64,000 nucleotides of DNA from Pyrenochaeta sp. MPI-SDFR-AT-0127 (GCA_020747015.1 JAGTJM010000049.1:62001-126000), one strand, 5' to 3'; counted from the stretch's first letter, positions 23,548 to 36,067 are shown. A program made the numbers and translations. The notes: generated by a model from the letters alone, not told the origin.

Positions 23548-25061
23548 ATGGCGTCTAATCGTAGCTCAGAATTTGAATTGATATCCTCACAACAACCGTC
23601 TGTTACAGAACCACAAGGTATCGAAGCCCGCGGGAATGAACCAATTCATCAATCCAACGAAGACGAGGGCTTCTCTTTGCCACCAACAGATGGAGGCAAA
23701 GATGCATGGCTGTTCTTATTCGCTTGCTTCATGCTAGAAGCACTCATCTGGGGTATGTTGCCTTGGAGCTCGTTCGGATGTCAGGCTCACATTTGACCAG
23801 GCTTTCCAGCCTCGTATGGTGTCTTCCAGGACTATTACACCATCAATGAACCATTTGCTGGCTCCAGCAATATTGCTGTTGTCGGCACATGTGCTATGGT
23901 ATTCGCCTCTGAGTGAAAGTGCCAGAACTTCAAAGACTAACCAACGATCAGGGCATCATGTATCTGGACATTACTATTTGTGCGTACATATAGTTTCGAA
24001 ATACACACGAGACACATACTGACTCTCTTCTTCTAATATTAGGGTTCGTGGTTTTGAAATCGTTCCCGAGGTTCCGTCAATGGGCGACTCCAGTTGGCCT
24101 CATCATCGTATGCCTTGCCCTGGGGCTCGGTTCTTTATCCAACAGTGTGACCCATCTCATTATTACGCAAGGAATTCTCTATGCTATTGGTGGAGGTCTA
24201 GCGTGGACGCCAATCTTGTTCTACATCGAAGAGTGGTGGGTGCGTCGTCGAGGGTTTGCCTATGGTGCGACCATGGCAGGCTTAGGCCTGAGTGGTGCAA
24301 TCCTCCCGGTCGTTCTGGAATGGCTTCTTCACTCCTACGGCTTCCGGACCACTCTACGGGTCTGCGCACTCAGTTTTGTCGCTTTGAACTTCCCCATCCT
24401 GTTCTTCTTCAAGCCTCGTCTCCCGCTCTCGCAGACATCTCAGTCAAGAGGATTCGACATGACGTTCTGGTCATGTTCCAACTTTCTGATCCTGCAATCT
24501 GGAAATGTCATTCAGAGTCTTGGATTCTTCCTACCCGCCATCTATTTGCCTTCGTTCGCCCGTTCACTAGGCGCTAGCACCATCCAGGGTACTATTACTA
24601 TCATTCTTCTTAACGGTGCCGCTTTCGTCGGGTCACTTTGTATGGGTGTGGCTGTCGATAAATATCATGTTGCCAATTGTCTTCTGATATCCGCCATTGG
24701 TTCTGCTGTTGGAATCTTCCTTCTTTGGGGTTTTGCGACTTCGTTGGCACCGCTTTATATCTTCTGTGTCGCCTACGGCGCCTTCGCAGGTTGCCAGGCG
24801 AGCGCTTGGAGTGCTATCATTCGCGACACAAAAGAGAAACGAAAGGGAGCGGACTCTGGTATGGTTTTCGCCTGCTTGTCTGCCGGAAAAGGAATTGGCA
24901 ATCTGTGCAGCGGTCCATTGTCTGAGGCCCTCTTGCATGCGGGCAATTGGAATGCAGGCATGGCCTACGGTAGTGGCTACGGTGCGCTCATCACATTTAC
25001 AGGTGTCACTGCATTGCTCAGTGGGTGGGGCTACGCAGCGAAGAGGGTTGGATGGTTGTGA
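23548..25061 (+). CDS. MFS transporter, monocarboxylate-transporter-like
   Basis: Twelve-helix major facilitator of the fungal monocarboxylate transporter-like group (plasma membrane; substrate unknown). Exons 23548-23752, 23801-23898, 23952-23979 and 24043-25061 give 449 residues; the third exon is only 28 bp. The first helix begins DAWLFLFACFMLEALIWGFP and is followed by SYGVFQDYY, a hallmark start of this group. The motif-A-like loop of helices 2-3 is VVLKSFPRFRQW. Helix 5 is preceded by EEWWVRRRGFAYG, again typical. Late helices contain YGAFAGCQASAWSAI and GKGIGNLCSGPLSE. Yeast Mch proteins and riboflavin carriers are relatives, so a carboxylate is only one possible substrate. Confidence 0.88.
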
Positions 25062-26037
25062 GTTATGGCTTCATAAAATCAAGACACTCGTTGGGCACAG
25101 CCAGGGATTTTTCGCCTAGTTCATCATGGTCACCTTTGACACACGTCAAAAGTTCGGATCTGAAAGCGAAATCATTGGAGTTTACGCATTAAACATGCGG
25201 CCTGTTACAGGACGTCAAACATGCCACACACTTGCGCCAATCAGAGGTGCAGAACGATGTCTTGGCTCCAATCCGGACAAGCGTTTGAAACAGACCCGTT
25301 CAACCCCCTTCATCTTAGCACTACTAAGATCAGCCTCTACAGGCCTCCATGAAGAAGTTTGATCTTCTTGCGAAACGTCAGATTTGCTCTTTGTAATCTA
25401 CTCGTGGCCCAACCCGCATTCGCCAGCATAGCATTGGGGTGATAGCTTGGCACATATACGCGCGCTCCGAGCGGCAACCTTGCTCAGGTCTATTTCACTG
25501 GTGTGACTTGAAACGCCAGGCTGGACTCACATAGAAAAAAAGACGACTTCTTGAGGAAGACATACCCGCGAGGAAAGGCCACTGGCCCAGCCACCAAGGC
25601 CATCCTAGTTACAAGGACTGGCTGCCGAAAGCTTGGAGAATCTTCGCCATGACTGGAAGGTGTCCACGGATGTTTCTTACTGACGTTGAACCACTGGCAT
25701 ATGGGGCTCGGGGCAGCTCCACTTTATTGTGGAGCTTGAAAATAAACGGATGGCTGATCATGTTTGGGGCGTCCTGGGGAATATGTATATCAATGTGTAC
25801 TTCGTTCCATAGCCCATCTCCCAATCTTCACTGACATTCGTCTCCCTCTCTCTTTAGAACGAGATTCCTCGTTCTTTGTGCTTTCCGTCATTCTTTACAT
25901 ATCCTAGTGGTATACGTACGTTCTTTTGGCTGTGCCAGTCTTGCTTTACATTGCCATTCTTCGCATCACCAGCGTACTCTCGACAAATCGATCTGTAAAG
26001 GAAAATAGAGCTTGTTAGCCATATACCTGCACTCAAC
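25062..26037. other. Intergenic interval upstream of the repeat-rich secreted protein
   Basis: About 1 kb with only small, featureless open frames. Its right part should be the promoter of the downstream gene. Nothing else recognised. Confidence 0.5.
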
Positions 26038-27083
26038 ATGAAGTCCACTATCATCCTTGCTCTCACGAGCACCACACTCGCTGGTACGTTCTCACGAACC
26101 TATTACTGATTCACCATCTAACAAATCCAGTGCCCTTTGGCAATGTCATCGACGCCATGTTTGGCACCGATATGGAAGCCCGTCATGTGCCTCCGCCGGA
26201 CCAGATGCCTGGTTTCCACCCCATTGGCACAGGTTCAGGGAATGGCTTCCCCTGCCCTACGGTGACCGGCCCCCTTCCCACCGGTAGCGGTGGCATGCAT
26301 GCACTGCCCCATGGCCCGAGGCCAGGACCAGGAGGTCGATTTAAGAGCAAAGCCTTAGCAATTGACTACCAGCTTGCTCCTACCGCGGTGCCCAAGATCG
26401 GGCAGTTGGGGAAGAGGCAGGCAGGCGACGCATCGTCGCTGCCAAGTTTCTCGCTGTTGGATCCGAGTGGTACTCTGGATGTACCTGAGCCTACGGGTAC
26501 TGGTGATGCAGGACTGCCATTCCCTACACAGGATCCAGAGTCGCCATTCCCTACTTCGACTGACGAGTCGTCCTTCCCACTCCCAACTGAAGATCCTGAA
26601 TCTCCATTTCCCACTGGGGATCCAGAGTCCCCATTCCCAAGCCCTACAGATGATTCTCCTTTCCCCTTTCCCACAGAGGATCCCGAACTGCCATTCCCTA
26701 CTGAAGACCCTGAGGCACCACTTCCTTCATCGACTGATGAATCGTCATTCCCTCTCCCAACAGAGGATCCAGAGTCTCCGTTTCCCACCGAACTACCAGA
26801 ATTTCCATTTCCAACTGGCGACCTCCCAGTTCCAACTGGTGGCTTTCCAATTCCAACGGGCGGCTTTCCCGTCCCAACAGGCGGCTTCCCCGGTACAGGT
26901 ATTCCGAGTCTCCCCACTACTCTCGCAACAGTGACTCGTGGTCCTCGTCCAACAGCTCAGCCAGACCTTCCAGGCTTTCCCGGTCAAGAGGATGGAGAGT
27001 CAGGCCCCGGGAACGGACAGAGTTGGTTGGAGTGGCTTGAAGGCTTGTTCGGTGAGAATGGCAGAGCTGAGATGGTGAACTAA
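26038..27083 (+). CDS. Secreted acidic Pro/Ser-rich repeat protein
   Basis: I recognise no family. Exons 26038-26083 and 26131-27083 give 332 residues. Residues 1-15 (MKSTIILALTSTTLA) form a signal peptide ending at the intron. A dibasic LGKR, about residues 108-111, is a possible Kex2 cleavage site. From about residue 145 to 265 there are degenerate repeats of the type (E/D)DPESPFPT, including two identical copies of STDESSFPLPTEDPESPFPT, then about four units of PTGGFPV. The C-terminal end is WLEWLEGLFGENG, possibly an amphipathic helix. It could be a cell-wall-associated or Kex2-processed secreted protein, perhaps an effector; that is speculation. The repeats also create a Gly/Ser-rich open frame on the other strand, which I reject. 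Confidence 0.72.
26500..26890 (+). repeat. Intragenic coding tandem repeats
   Basis: Degenerate in-frame repeats inside the secreted protein gene. Units of roughly 24-27 bp encode DPESPFPT-like peptides. A longer block of about 60 bp encoding STDESSFPLPTEDPESPFPT occurs twice (about 26555 and 26730), and 24-bp units encode PTGGFP(V/I) near 26815-26890. Such repeats tend to vary in number between strains. Confidence 0.75.
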
Positions 27084-27473
27084 GTCCCAATCTTTACATT
27101 GGGTTTTTAGGGCCCAACTCGGAGGGGAACGATTGTCAGAGAGTGGGCACAAGACGTCTTGAAGGCGCAATTTTGCTTCGTACATATATTCTATTCATTT
27201 CCATATACATGTGAGTTTGCCTTGAGAGGAAAGGAAACATAAGAGTGGCTCTTTACGCGCTAGAAGGTGAACATGGCTATACCAACACCTTTCATATTTG
27301 GTAGCATAGCTGATGGCCATACATGGCCTTGATGAGTAAATGCGCAAATATTTTGTCGCCTGTCGACATTCCACGTCTACTATCACTATGCTTACTGTGT
27401 CGCATATGCATATGGGCAAGCTTACTCTTTCCTTGAGTAAAAATGTGCGCGACAGCAACACTCGAAAACTGCT
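27084..27473. other. Convergent 3' interval
   Basis: 390 bp between the stops of the secreted protein gene and the T5orf172 gene. AT-rich; no gene seen. Confidence 0.5.
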
Positions 27474-28922
27474 TCATGACTGCCGTCTGAGGCGCTTTTT
27501 AGATCTTCTAAGTGTATGAGAAGGAGTTACGCTGTAACCTGTGCATGCTAGCACGAAAGAGAAAGCAACCAATGCCGCGGTATTGCGACAGGCAAAAACC
27601 GTATGCATGCCATACAAGATGGTGGTTAGTTGCCAGAAATACTCTTTCAAATGCATGTAAGAGCTGAACAACGATGTGCGTAGTTCGCTACAGAGGTCAT
27701 TCAGTCTTCTCCATTCGCAATCGAGATGATCAAGGGTTTTCGGAAGTGCGAGCATCCTGGTCCAAAGCTCACGTCGAGCATCGTGTGTGATCGTTATGCT
27801 ACTGAGCAGTGTACGTTGTCTCTGAGTGAGCAGATGTTTCCATATGGGTCTTAATTGTCGTCTCCAATTGTATGGCTTCCCATGGATTGCAAAATATTCC
27901 CATTTTTCAACGGTTTGCTTAGCGACTGTTTTAGAGCAATTGAAATATTCTTTATGCGTTGTTATCTTGTCGGGCCCCTTGGATGTTTTATGCTCACCAC
28001 ATTTCCAGGGCGCCAGATGATCTGTTAGATCGAGTTGTATTAACTGTTCTAGTCTGAGACAATGATCGACCTCATGATGTGAAACGTGGACAAGATCTCG
28101 ATCGAGATCAATTTCGAGATTACACTCCTGCTGGTGTTCCTTAATGCGCGTCTCATATTTCTCACGTTTCGTAGAGCCGATTTTGTAGCCTCGACCAGGC
28201 ACGTGAAGAATGTAAATCAATCCTCTTGTGTCCTTCGCGGTCAGACCTTCGAAGAGTTTCGACCGTAGTTTTGTATTGACTGATCTGACTGTTGTTGGTG
28301 TCATAGATGAGGGTGAATGTCTCTCTTCGGGATCGGCTCGCTGGCTATGTTTGGCATCTGGTCTCGATGTCGACGGTCCTTCTACATCAGCTTGTACTTG
28401 GTTAGGGCTAATTGGATGAAAAGCCTGCTGAGGATCCGATGGGAAGATGGGACGATGAAATGAGGTACTTGGTGCCCGCACCGGTCGACTAGACAGCGGT
28501 TGTCGGGGGCTGGTAAAGTTGTCTTGTGGCCCGCCAGAGAGTCGCTGGCGTTTCCATCGAGGTTCATGAATGGGGTCTGAATTGCCGCGGGCGAGGCCTG
28601 GCGGTCGCTTGTGAAAAGTATTAAAGACTCTCCTACTCTCTGTTGAAGGACTGCCGAAGCTAAAACTCGGCGGGCTCGAGTTTGAGAGTCGATTGCCGCG
28701 TGGGAGATTTGATGTTGCTGAAGGTTGTTCTGTTGGATCGCTTTGCGTATTGGTAAATGTTGGTCTTGCGTGAACAACTTTCATTGTTATGGGGTTGTAT
28801 GGCGCTCCTGATTGACTAGCGCTTGCTTGTGATACATTTTGATTCATCAGTTCTGGCAAATCTTCTAAAACTGGCGTCGTCTCTCGTGAAGGTGTTGGGG
28901 ATGGATATCGGCCTGGAAGCAT
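27474..28922 (-). CDS. T5orf172-domain (GIY-YIG-superfamily) protein
   Basis: Single exon, 482 residues from the ATG at 28922. Residues 1-225 are low-complexity, Ser/Pro-rich and probably disordered. Residues about 232-345 match the T5orf172/MUG113-type domain: GLIYILH followed by GYKIGSTKR is its version of GIY-YIG; EVDHCLRLEQLIQ and HKEYFNCS carry further conserved positions, including Glu325. A moderately hydrophobic stretch (ALVAFSFVLACTG) lies near the C-terminus and ends in basic residues. The domain occurs in phage and fungal proteins and is related to GIY-YIG nucleases; nuclease activity and cellular role are unproven. The frame is open to 29057, but no ATG lies between that point and 28922. 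Confidence 0.78.
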   Translation of the reverse strand: MLPGRYPSPTPSRETTPVLEDLPELMNQNVSQASASQSGAPYNPITMKVVHARPTFTNTQSDPTEQPSATSNLPRGNRLSNSSPPSFSFGSPSTESRRVFNTFHKRPPGLARGNSDPIHEPRWKRQRLSGGPQDNFTSPRQPLSSRPVRAPSTSFHRPIFPSDPQQAFHPISPNQVQADVEGPSTSRPDAKHSQRADPEERHSPSSMTPTTVRSVNTKLRSKLFEGLTAKDTRGLIYILHVPGRGYKIGSTKREKYETRIKEHQQECNLEIDLDRDLVHVSHHEVDHCLRLEQLIQLDLTDHLAPWKCGEHKTSKGPDKITTHKEYFNCSKTVAKQTVEKWEYFAIHGKPYNWRRQLRPIWKHLLTQRQRTLLSSITITHDARRELWTRMLALPKTLDHLDCEWRRLNDLCSELRTSLFSSYMHLKEYFWQLTTILYGMHTVFACRNTAALVAFSFVLACTGYSVTPSHTLRRSKKRLRRQS

Positions 28923-28957
28923 GCTTGTGAAAGTTTTGCGAAAGTAAGTATGAAAGG

Positions 28958-28978
28958 ATGAAGAGAGAGAGAGAGAGC
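28958..28978 (+). repeat. (GA)n microsatellite
   Basis: A short GA dinucleotide run about 40 bp upstream of the ATG of the T5orf172 gene, so probably in its leader or promoter. Confidence 0.7.
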
Positions 28979-31385
28979 TGTAGATTGAATGAAGCAGAGG
29001 TACAACGCGTGCTTTTAAAGATTGACTGTAGGTTTGCAGTCCTGACCACTGTTGCAAGGATACGATTCATGTTGGTAGTGCATGAAGTGGCGAAGCTCAT
29101 GGTTGCTACTGTGCCACATGGGTCTCATCTAGGAGGGTCAACTGGATGTGGCCCCCAAAAAATTCAAGCACCCAAAGAATATTTGCATCTGGGTAGAGAG
29201 CATTTATTATTGGGCATTTTGAACTGCATTCGTCTTTCCGTAAAACCGCCTTCTGAGACTGAAGATGGTCCCATGAATACTCTAGGTTGCTGGTGGGCGA
29301 CTGCCAGATCAGAAGCCTGTGAAGCTAGTGGTGGTGGTGCTGTTGGGGTGCTGTTGGGAGGCTTCAGCCTTAGCAAGGCTGTACCGGAACGGCCCCCAAT
29401 GTATCATGTGAGTGCTCAGCCCATGTCCCCTAAGGCACAATAGGAAGGACGCACTTTCGTGGGCTTGAATAGCTGGGGATGCAGCCCGTGATTAAATTGA
29501 TGCTGTATGGCTGCCTAGGAGGCCCCAAATCTTGATCGGTGGAGGCAAGCGAAATACGTAAAGTAGGCACCCATTGCGCTGAACACACAGAGCGCACATG
29601 GCTCGTCTTTGATGATGAGCGTCCAAATTCACGTACTGTACTATGGTACGGAGTTGTCGAGCGCCTTGCAATGCCAGGGACGCGTGGAATGCTGTTGGTT
29701 TTTGCGCATGCTGCGACACTCTACGTGTCAGCTAGAGCCTGACCCCTACAACGTTCCAGCGCCAAGCAGCGGACGGGGCACATCAGCGAACAAGGGCATG
29801 GATGTGACGGAAGGACGGGATACTCCAAGGCGCACTCCCTAGCTCGTTTGTATAATGGATGACGTCAAATGGTTCGATGAAGCCTGAGGATGGTTCGCGC
29901 CAAGTACACTATTTTGGAGGTATACCAGCTTGCCTTTCCACCTTCAATACTGCAGCACTTGAACTAGAATCTTGAGTAACGAGCCTGTAGATTGTAAGTG
30001 TTCCCTTTGTTTGTTTCTCTCTTCAAACTTAACGTGAAAATCTAGAAATAAGTATCATGCATTCAAAGCAAGGCATTGATGGCCACTCCCTTGTTGAGTA
30101 TTCACGCTGTGAAATTGATGCAGACTGTGGTTAATCCACAGTGGAGACTTTCTAGAATTCTGATAATTAGCCACAATATGGGTCTGCCGCTGCTTCGCAC
30201 GTTCACGATACATCCTACAGATGTGCTCCTTACAAACTTGACTCAGACTTACAGGAGGTAGTCACGCTGCGAGTGGTATTGATACAGAAGCGCAACGGGT
30301 CGTTTACACTCATACTCAAGTCCTCGTACTCTTCTACTGGAAAATTATCTTTATTTACGATCACCTCGACAATTTACATTACTAGTTATTCTTTGGCGCC
30401 ATGGACCAACGCTAATTCTAAGAAGTATACTTGCGCTAGATATCCACCTGCGAGACCTCCCTCCCGCAACTTCACTTTTCGTCTGGTGGTGCCTGTCCAT
30501 TATAGCATGCCGATATTGAGTCAGCTTGCGAGCTCAGCTTACTGTCCTACTCTGGGTTGAGTCAATCTGCATGCTTACCGCATATCGATAGGCTATTCCA
30601 CTACTGGAACCGAACAAATATTGACTTGGCCGCCCTTATTGTCGTCTTCCCTGCTGAGATCTCGCCTAGAAGCTACAATTTACATTCTACCGGAAGTCCA
30701 TGGGAGCGTTTGATAGTCTAAGTAGCTGGATTGTAAAGAAGTTAAGAATGGACACAACCATCGCTCTTGGTAGTAAATCACGCCAACCACGGTGTATTTC
30801 ACAGGGCGATTAAGCAAGGGTTAATGTATTCGACAAGGAGTATTGAAGGCCCCAAGATTATAGCTTTTGTCTGTTCTAGTTCTTGGTGATTAAACCTTGA
30901 ATGTCCCAGACGTACCCGAGAAGGCATCATGTTCAAAAAAGCATGACCCAGGGCAAATATGGAATGATGGGTGCATCGCTAAAACAAAAAATAAGGAATC
31001 GTACTTCCGACTCTGATGTATCGTGAATAGCCGCCAATCAAACAATAGGATGGACTCAGATGATTATAACCCAGTTATTCAGTCCTGCAAAGGCATCTAC
31101 CACTTTTGCGATTCGGGGCAAGTGAGAGCCATGGTGCAAAGTCGATCGGGTTAAGTAAGACCCATTTGACGCTAAAGCTTAGCGAGCTTGTCCAGGCGTC
31201 ACGTTCCTCACCTCACCTCCTCTCGACCCGTTTCGCCTCGCTGTCTTATACTGATGCCTAGCAACAGAATTTTATCTGACATGCATGTTACTCGCCACTG
31301 GTATAAGTTTTGATCGATTGAGGCTCTGGTGGAAGGAAATTCTGTCAAAATAGCTTCGTAGGACAAACTTGCGGAAACTTCCGTC
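28979..31385. other. Gene-poor interval, 2.4 kb
   Basis: Divergent upstream region of the T5orf172 gene (left) and the ABC transporter (right). The longest frame, 28958-29443 (+), has no recognisable feature and overlaps the promoter and leader of the minus-strand gene. The part from about 30000 to 31380 looks AT-richer. A 34-codon ATG frame at 31050 could be an upstream ORF of the ABC transporter if its leader is long. No RNA gene seen. Confidence 0.45.
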
Positions 31386-34300
31386 ATGGCGTTAAACCAA
31401 GTACCACTGTCTTCAACTCTGACAAGATTGTCTTGGGAGATCCCGCCGGTATCTCGTTGTCACCGCATATGGGTAAGGGTCCGCGTCATCCCATCTACAA
31501 GCAAACGACTGACTTTCAACAGGATATAAGAACCGCTCGCTTCACACCTTGTTTTGTTCCATTTGTCGCAATAATCCCAGCTTTAATCGCAGCATTAATA
31601 CTGCTATCGTACTCTCTACGACTCTTTAATGTATATAGGCCAAGATGGACGAAGCCTTTTGTGCAAGAGATGAAAGAACCCCCCCTTGAGATTGACGAGG
31701 ATGCTACCCACCGGCCTTTAACTGCAACCTTTGGTCTCTTGGCTGTTGCTTCAACGGGTCTCACATTCCAGATTATCACTGTCTTCGTTCTATCTCATCA
31801 GGCCACTGCTATATATCCTACAATTGCATGGGTGTGTATTGTCTTAAGTTATTCTCATTCCCAGCTAACGAAAGCTGCAGGGTGTTATTGCGGCTATAAT
31901 CTTGTTTGAGCGCCCAAGAACTGCATCATTGTCATTGCTGCTCCTTTTTACGGTGCTTCTATTTACACACTTGGTTTTACTGTCTCATTTGCAAGTCTCA
32001 TTGACTGCGAAAGACATGACTTTAGTTCTTGCGCCTCTTACCGCATTTCTCGGCGTACTGATGATTCTTAACATGCCATTGCGGGATCCGATTCTTTCCA
32101 CAAAGGACATCAGTCCAGTTTTCGGCACGCCGACAGTAGAGTTGAGAACACCCGAAGACAATCTTACTCCATGGCAATACATGACTGTAACATGGATGGC
32201 ACCATTGATTAAGAAAGGCGTTACTAAAGAAATGGAGGATAATGACGTTTGGGATCTTGGGTACGAATACAAGCATGCACGACTCCATGATGCCTTCAGG
32301 CAGCTCCAAGGGTCTGTCACCAGACGAATCTTCGTAGCAAATGGCATGGACCTGGTGCGCACTACGAGTCTAAACATTGTTCGGCTAGTCACAAGTAAGT
32401 TCCGAGGCGGCTCTGGCGATAATTTCTGAATCTCTGACGTGGGTAGCTCTTCTGTCGCCCGTACTCCTTCAGCGGCTTCTCGCTTCAATGAAGGACCCAA
32501 CCTCACCAAGAAGTGCGACAATCACTTATGCTATTATTAGTCTTCTTCTGCGTCTTATTTCAGCCCAGCTTAATGTCTTCAATCTCTGGTACCAACGGCG
32601 GGCGTATGAAAGATCTCGAGGCGAGATGATCACGATGCTTTACGAAAAGACCTTGAACCGTAAGATTCTAGGGGCAAAGCAGGAAGCCAAAGTAGACTCA
32701 CATAATGGCCATACAAACGGGAATAGTTCCGCGACAGAGAATGGCGAAACGAATGGAAGTCACGAAGTAGACAAGTGCGCTTCGCAAGGTTGGCTGAGGC
32801 GAATTGCAACCTATTTCCGATCAGTCTTCGCCAAAAAGTCAAAAGGGAATGCCAAAAAAGAGAAAGAACCTGCATCCATGGGAAAGATATTAAACTTAAT
32901 GCGCAACGATGTCTATGAAGTAGCGCAACGATTCTGGGACTTTTCCGACATTATTACGAGGCCCGCTGGTGCCATATTTGCAACGCTCCTTATCTGGCGA
33001 ATGCTGGGCTGGGCATGTTTGCTCGGGGTAGTGGCATTGGGTGCATCGCAATTGATCAACATTGCCATAGCTCGCTATCAAGTCTACTTTGAGAAGAAGC
33101 GCAGGGCTGCAACCGACGAAAAGTTGCAGAGGACGACTCAGTTCATCGAGTCAATTCGGCACTTACGTTGGTACGGGTGGCAAGATGCATGGCTGAAAGG
33201 CATTCTTGAGTCCAGACAAAAAGAGCTGCACCTCCGTATCTATCAAATCTTCTTCACCACCTCACTCGCCTTTATCTTGCGATTTGGCTCTGGGCTATTT
33301 CCAGCGGTTGCGTTCTATGCCTTCACCGCATTAGCTGGTAAGCCCCTTCGAGTTGACCTCATCTTCCCCGCTATGGACTTGTTTGCTTTACTGGAGGGCT
33401 ATCTTCGTGCTTTGCCACAACTTGTCACAACAATACTGAACGCGTACGTGGCAATGGAACGTATCGAAGACTTCATGGCAGAACCAGACAAAGAGCAAGC
33501 AGACATCGTTCCAGAAGGATCTGCAGATCTCAACCTACATCAAGCATCTTTTGCATGGCCAGGTGTGGATACTAATGTCCTTCATGACTTGGCTCTGTCA
33601 TTTCCGCCAGGCCTGACTGTGGTTTACGGAGAGGTGGCTGCAGGCAAGACAGCTCTATTGCAAGCGCTGCTTGGCGAGCTTGACAAGACTTCAGGAGATT
33701 TCATTCGCCCTGATCAAGTCGTCGGATATTGTGCTCAAATGCCATGGCTTCAAAGTATGAGCATTCGTGATAATATCGTCTTCTCGTATCCTTATGAGGA
33801 AGCTCGATACAAGCAAGTATTAGAGGCTTGTGCATTGTTACCCGACATGGCTGAGTTCAAGCACGGTGATTTGTCGAATATCGGAGAGAATGGAATTGGC
33901 TTGTCGGGCGGACAGAAGGCTCGAGTAGCACTCGCTCGAGCTGTCTACAGCAGCGCCAAAATCCTCTTTCTCGACGACCCACTCTCTGCGCTCGATCATC
34001 AGACTGCCGAGTTCATTGTGCGCAAGCTATTGGGCGGATCTTTACTTGAAGGAAGAACAACAGTTCTCGTAACTCATCGCACAGAGCTCTGTCACGGACT
34101 CGCGAAGCAGTGGATTGAGCTAGATCACGGTCGAGCTACTCTCCATGAGCCAAGTGGAGCAGAGGATGCTGCTAATGCACTCAACCACACCCAGACTAAC
34201 GAGTCAGTGACTGAAGAGGAAGCCAAAAAACGTGAAGAAGACGAAGCTGCTGCAGTCCCAGAGAAATTCATCGAAGACGAGCATCGCGCGAAAGGCGGAG

Positions 34301-36067
34301 TTAAAATGCAAGTCTACTGGCGCTATATTAAAGCAGGCACACTCAGATGGTGGTCCATCGTCATCGTGGTCATGGCAGTATTCCGTGTGATTGATGTTGG
34401 ACAAGGCTGGCTCATCAAGGCGTGGGGCGAAAGCTACGACTTTGGTCAACCAAAAGGCATCTTTGGCTTCCTGCCCCCAGCGGAGGATGATGTTATTCCT
34501 TGGCTCCGGACCTTCTTCTTGTTTGTCACAGCCACAGCTGTGCTCTTCTGGTGGACCAACTTGATCATGTTCGGCGTCGGATATCATGCAGCAAAGACCA
34601 TATTCAAGGAGACTGTCGAGCGTGTCGCACATGCTCAGTTCCGATTTTACGACGTCACTCCGATCGGGCGACTGATGAACAGGCTGACAAGTGATATGAA
34701 TACTATCGATGGTGACTTGAGCGGCGCTTTCACGGTCTTTGCCTGGCAGTTCATCGGTTGGTTTACCGCCATTATCATCATCCTTTCAGCAGCACCAGCG
34801 TTTCTGGCCTTCGGTTTGGTTCTGTGCTGTGGGTTTGTATACTACTTCTTCCGATTTCTGCCGACATCACAGAGCCTGCGACGTCTTGAGGTAAGCCTAT
34901 GCTGTGTTCCATTATTCTAAGGTTGTCACATCTAACACCGTCCAGATGGTATCACTTTCCCCTCTCATGTCGAACTTCGGGGCCCTTGTCGAAGGCCTTA
35001 CCACAGTGCGCGCGTTCAACGCGCAATCTCGTTTCCAAGCGCGTGTGATCGAAGTCGTTGACAACTTCCAAAAGAACGACCATTTCTACTGGTCCCTTCA
35101 AGCCTGGCTAGCTCTTCGCTTCAGTTTCATGTCCGCGAGTGCTACACTCGTCATGACGCTCATCGCGGTCTACACTGGGATAACTCCTGGGTTGACCGCT
35201 TTCGTCCTTGTTACAGCGAGCAAGTTCGTTACCCACACTGAATGGATGTGCAGGATCTACGGAACGCTAGAGATGGACTTCACTAGCGTAGAGCGTGTCG
35301 TGGAACTACTAGACATTGAAACCGAAAGTCCAGGCGTCGTTGATCCTCCCGCACATTGGCCTACCTATAGCGGCGATATCGAGTTCGAAGACGTAACTAT
35401 GCGCTACGCACCAAATCTTGACCCAGCGTTGCACAACATTACACTCAAGATCCCAGCAGGAAGCAACACCGCCGTAATCGGCCGCACTGGATCTGGTAAA
35501 TCAACATTAGCATTGTCCCTGCTTGCTACGATTGTGGCAGAGAGCGGAAAGATAATGATTGACGGCATTGACATCTCCACGGTGAACAAGCAAGCCCTTC
35601 GCAGTCGTGTCACGTTTCTAGCTCAAGAGCCAGTGCTATTCTCTGGTAGTATGCGAAAGAATCTCGACCCACTGGATGAATACTCTGATGCCAGTTGCGA
35701 ATCAGTGCTTGCAAAAATTGCAGGAAATCACAACTGGACGCTAACCACCAACATTGAGGGAGGCGGCAAAGGCCTCTCGCAAGGCCAGAGACAACTGGTT
35801 GGACTTGCGCGCGCTATGCTGAGACGCAGCCCAATACTTATCATGGATGAAGCGACTGCGAGTATTGACTTTGAAACCGCGCAACGTATCCAAAGTGTGT
35901 TGAGAGAAGAGATGAAGCAAAGCACAGTCATCACCATCGCACACAGATTGGAAGCAGTGAAAAACGCGGACTACTGTATCGTGCTTGGCAAGGGAAAACT
36001 GATAAAGGCTGGTAAAGCAGTGGATATGTTGAAGGAGGGGGGTGAGTTTAGTGGCATGTTGGCGTGA
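31386..36067 (+). CDS. ABC transporter, ABCC (MRP/multidrug-resistance) subfamily
   Basis: Full-length ATP-driven exporter, 1491 residues, in five exons: 31386-31472, 31523-31831, 31881-32394, 32447-34890 and 34946-36067. The start ATG was chosen because the 50-bp first intron has a GTAAGG donor and a CTGAC branch site, and only the frame from 31386 joins correctly. An N-terminal TMD0 (FTPCFVPFVAIIPALIAALIL) precedes TMD1. NBD1 has Walker A GEVAAGKTALL, signature LSGGQKAR and Walker B LFLDDPLSALD, whose Asp in place of the catalytic Glu is usual for ABCC NBD1. TMD2 follows. NBD2 has GRTGSGKSTLA, LSQGQRQ and LIMDEATASID. Likely exports drugs, conjugates or metabolites; substrate unknown. Membrane location (plasma membrane or vacuole) cannot be told. 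Confidence 0.95.

Noticed and set aside
26362..26934. Gly/Ser-rich minus-strand frame (183 codons) and a plus-strand frame shifted by one (190 codons)
   Set aside because: Created by the repeats of the secreted protein gene; no start signal or domain.
28958..29443. 161-codon plus-strand frame upstream of the T5orf172 gene
   Set aside because: Covers the promoter and leader of the opposite gene, with no motif.
31050..31154. Possible first exon of the ABC transporter starting MDSDDYNPV
   Set aside because: No splice keeps the frame into the transporter. The ATG at 31386 with a normal 50-bp intron explains the start. It may still be an upstream ORF.
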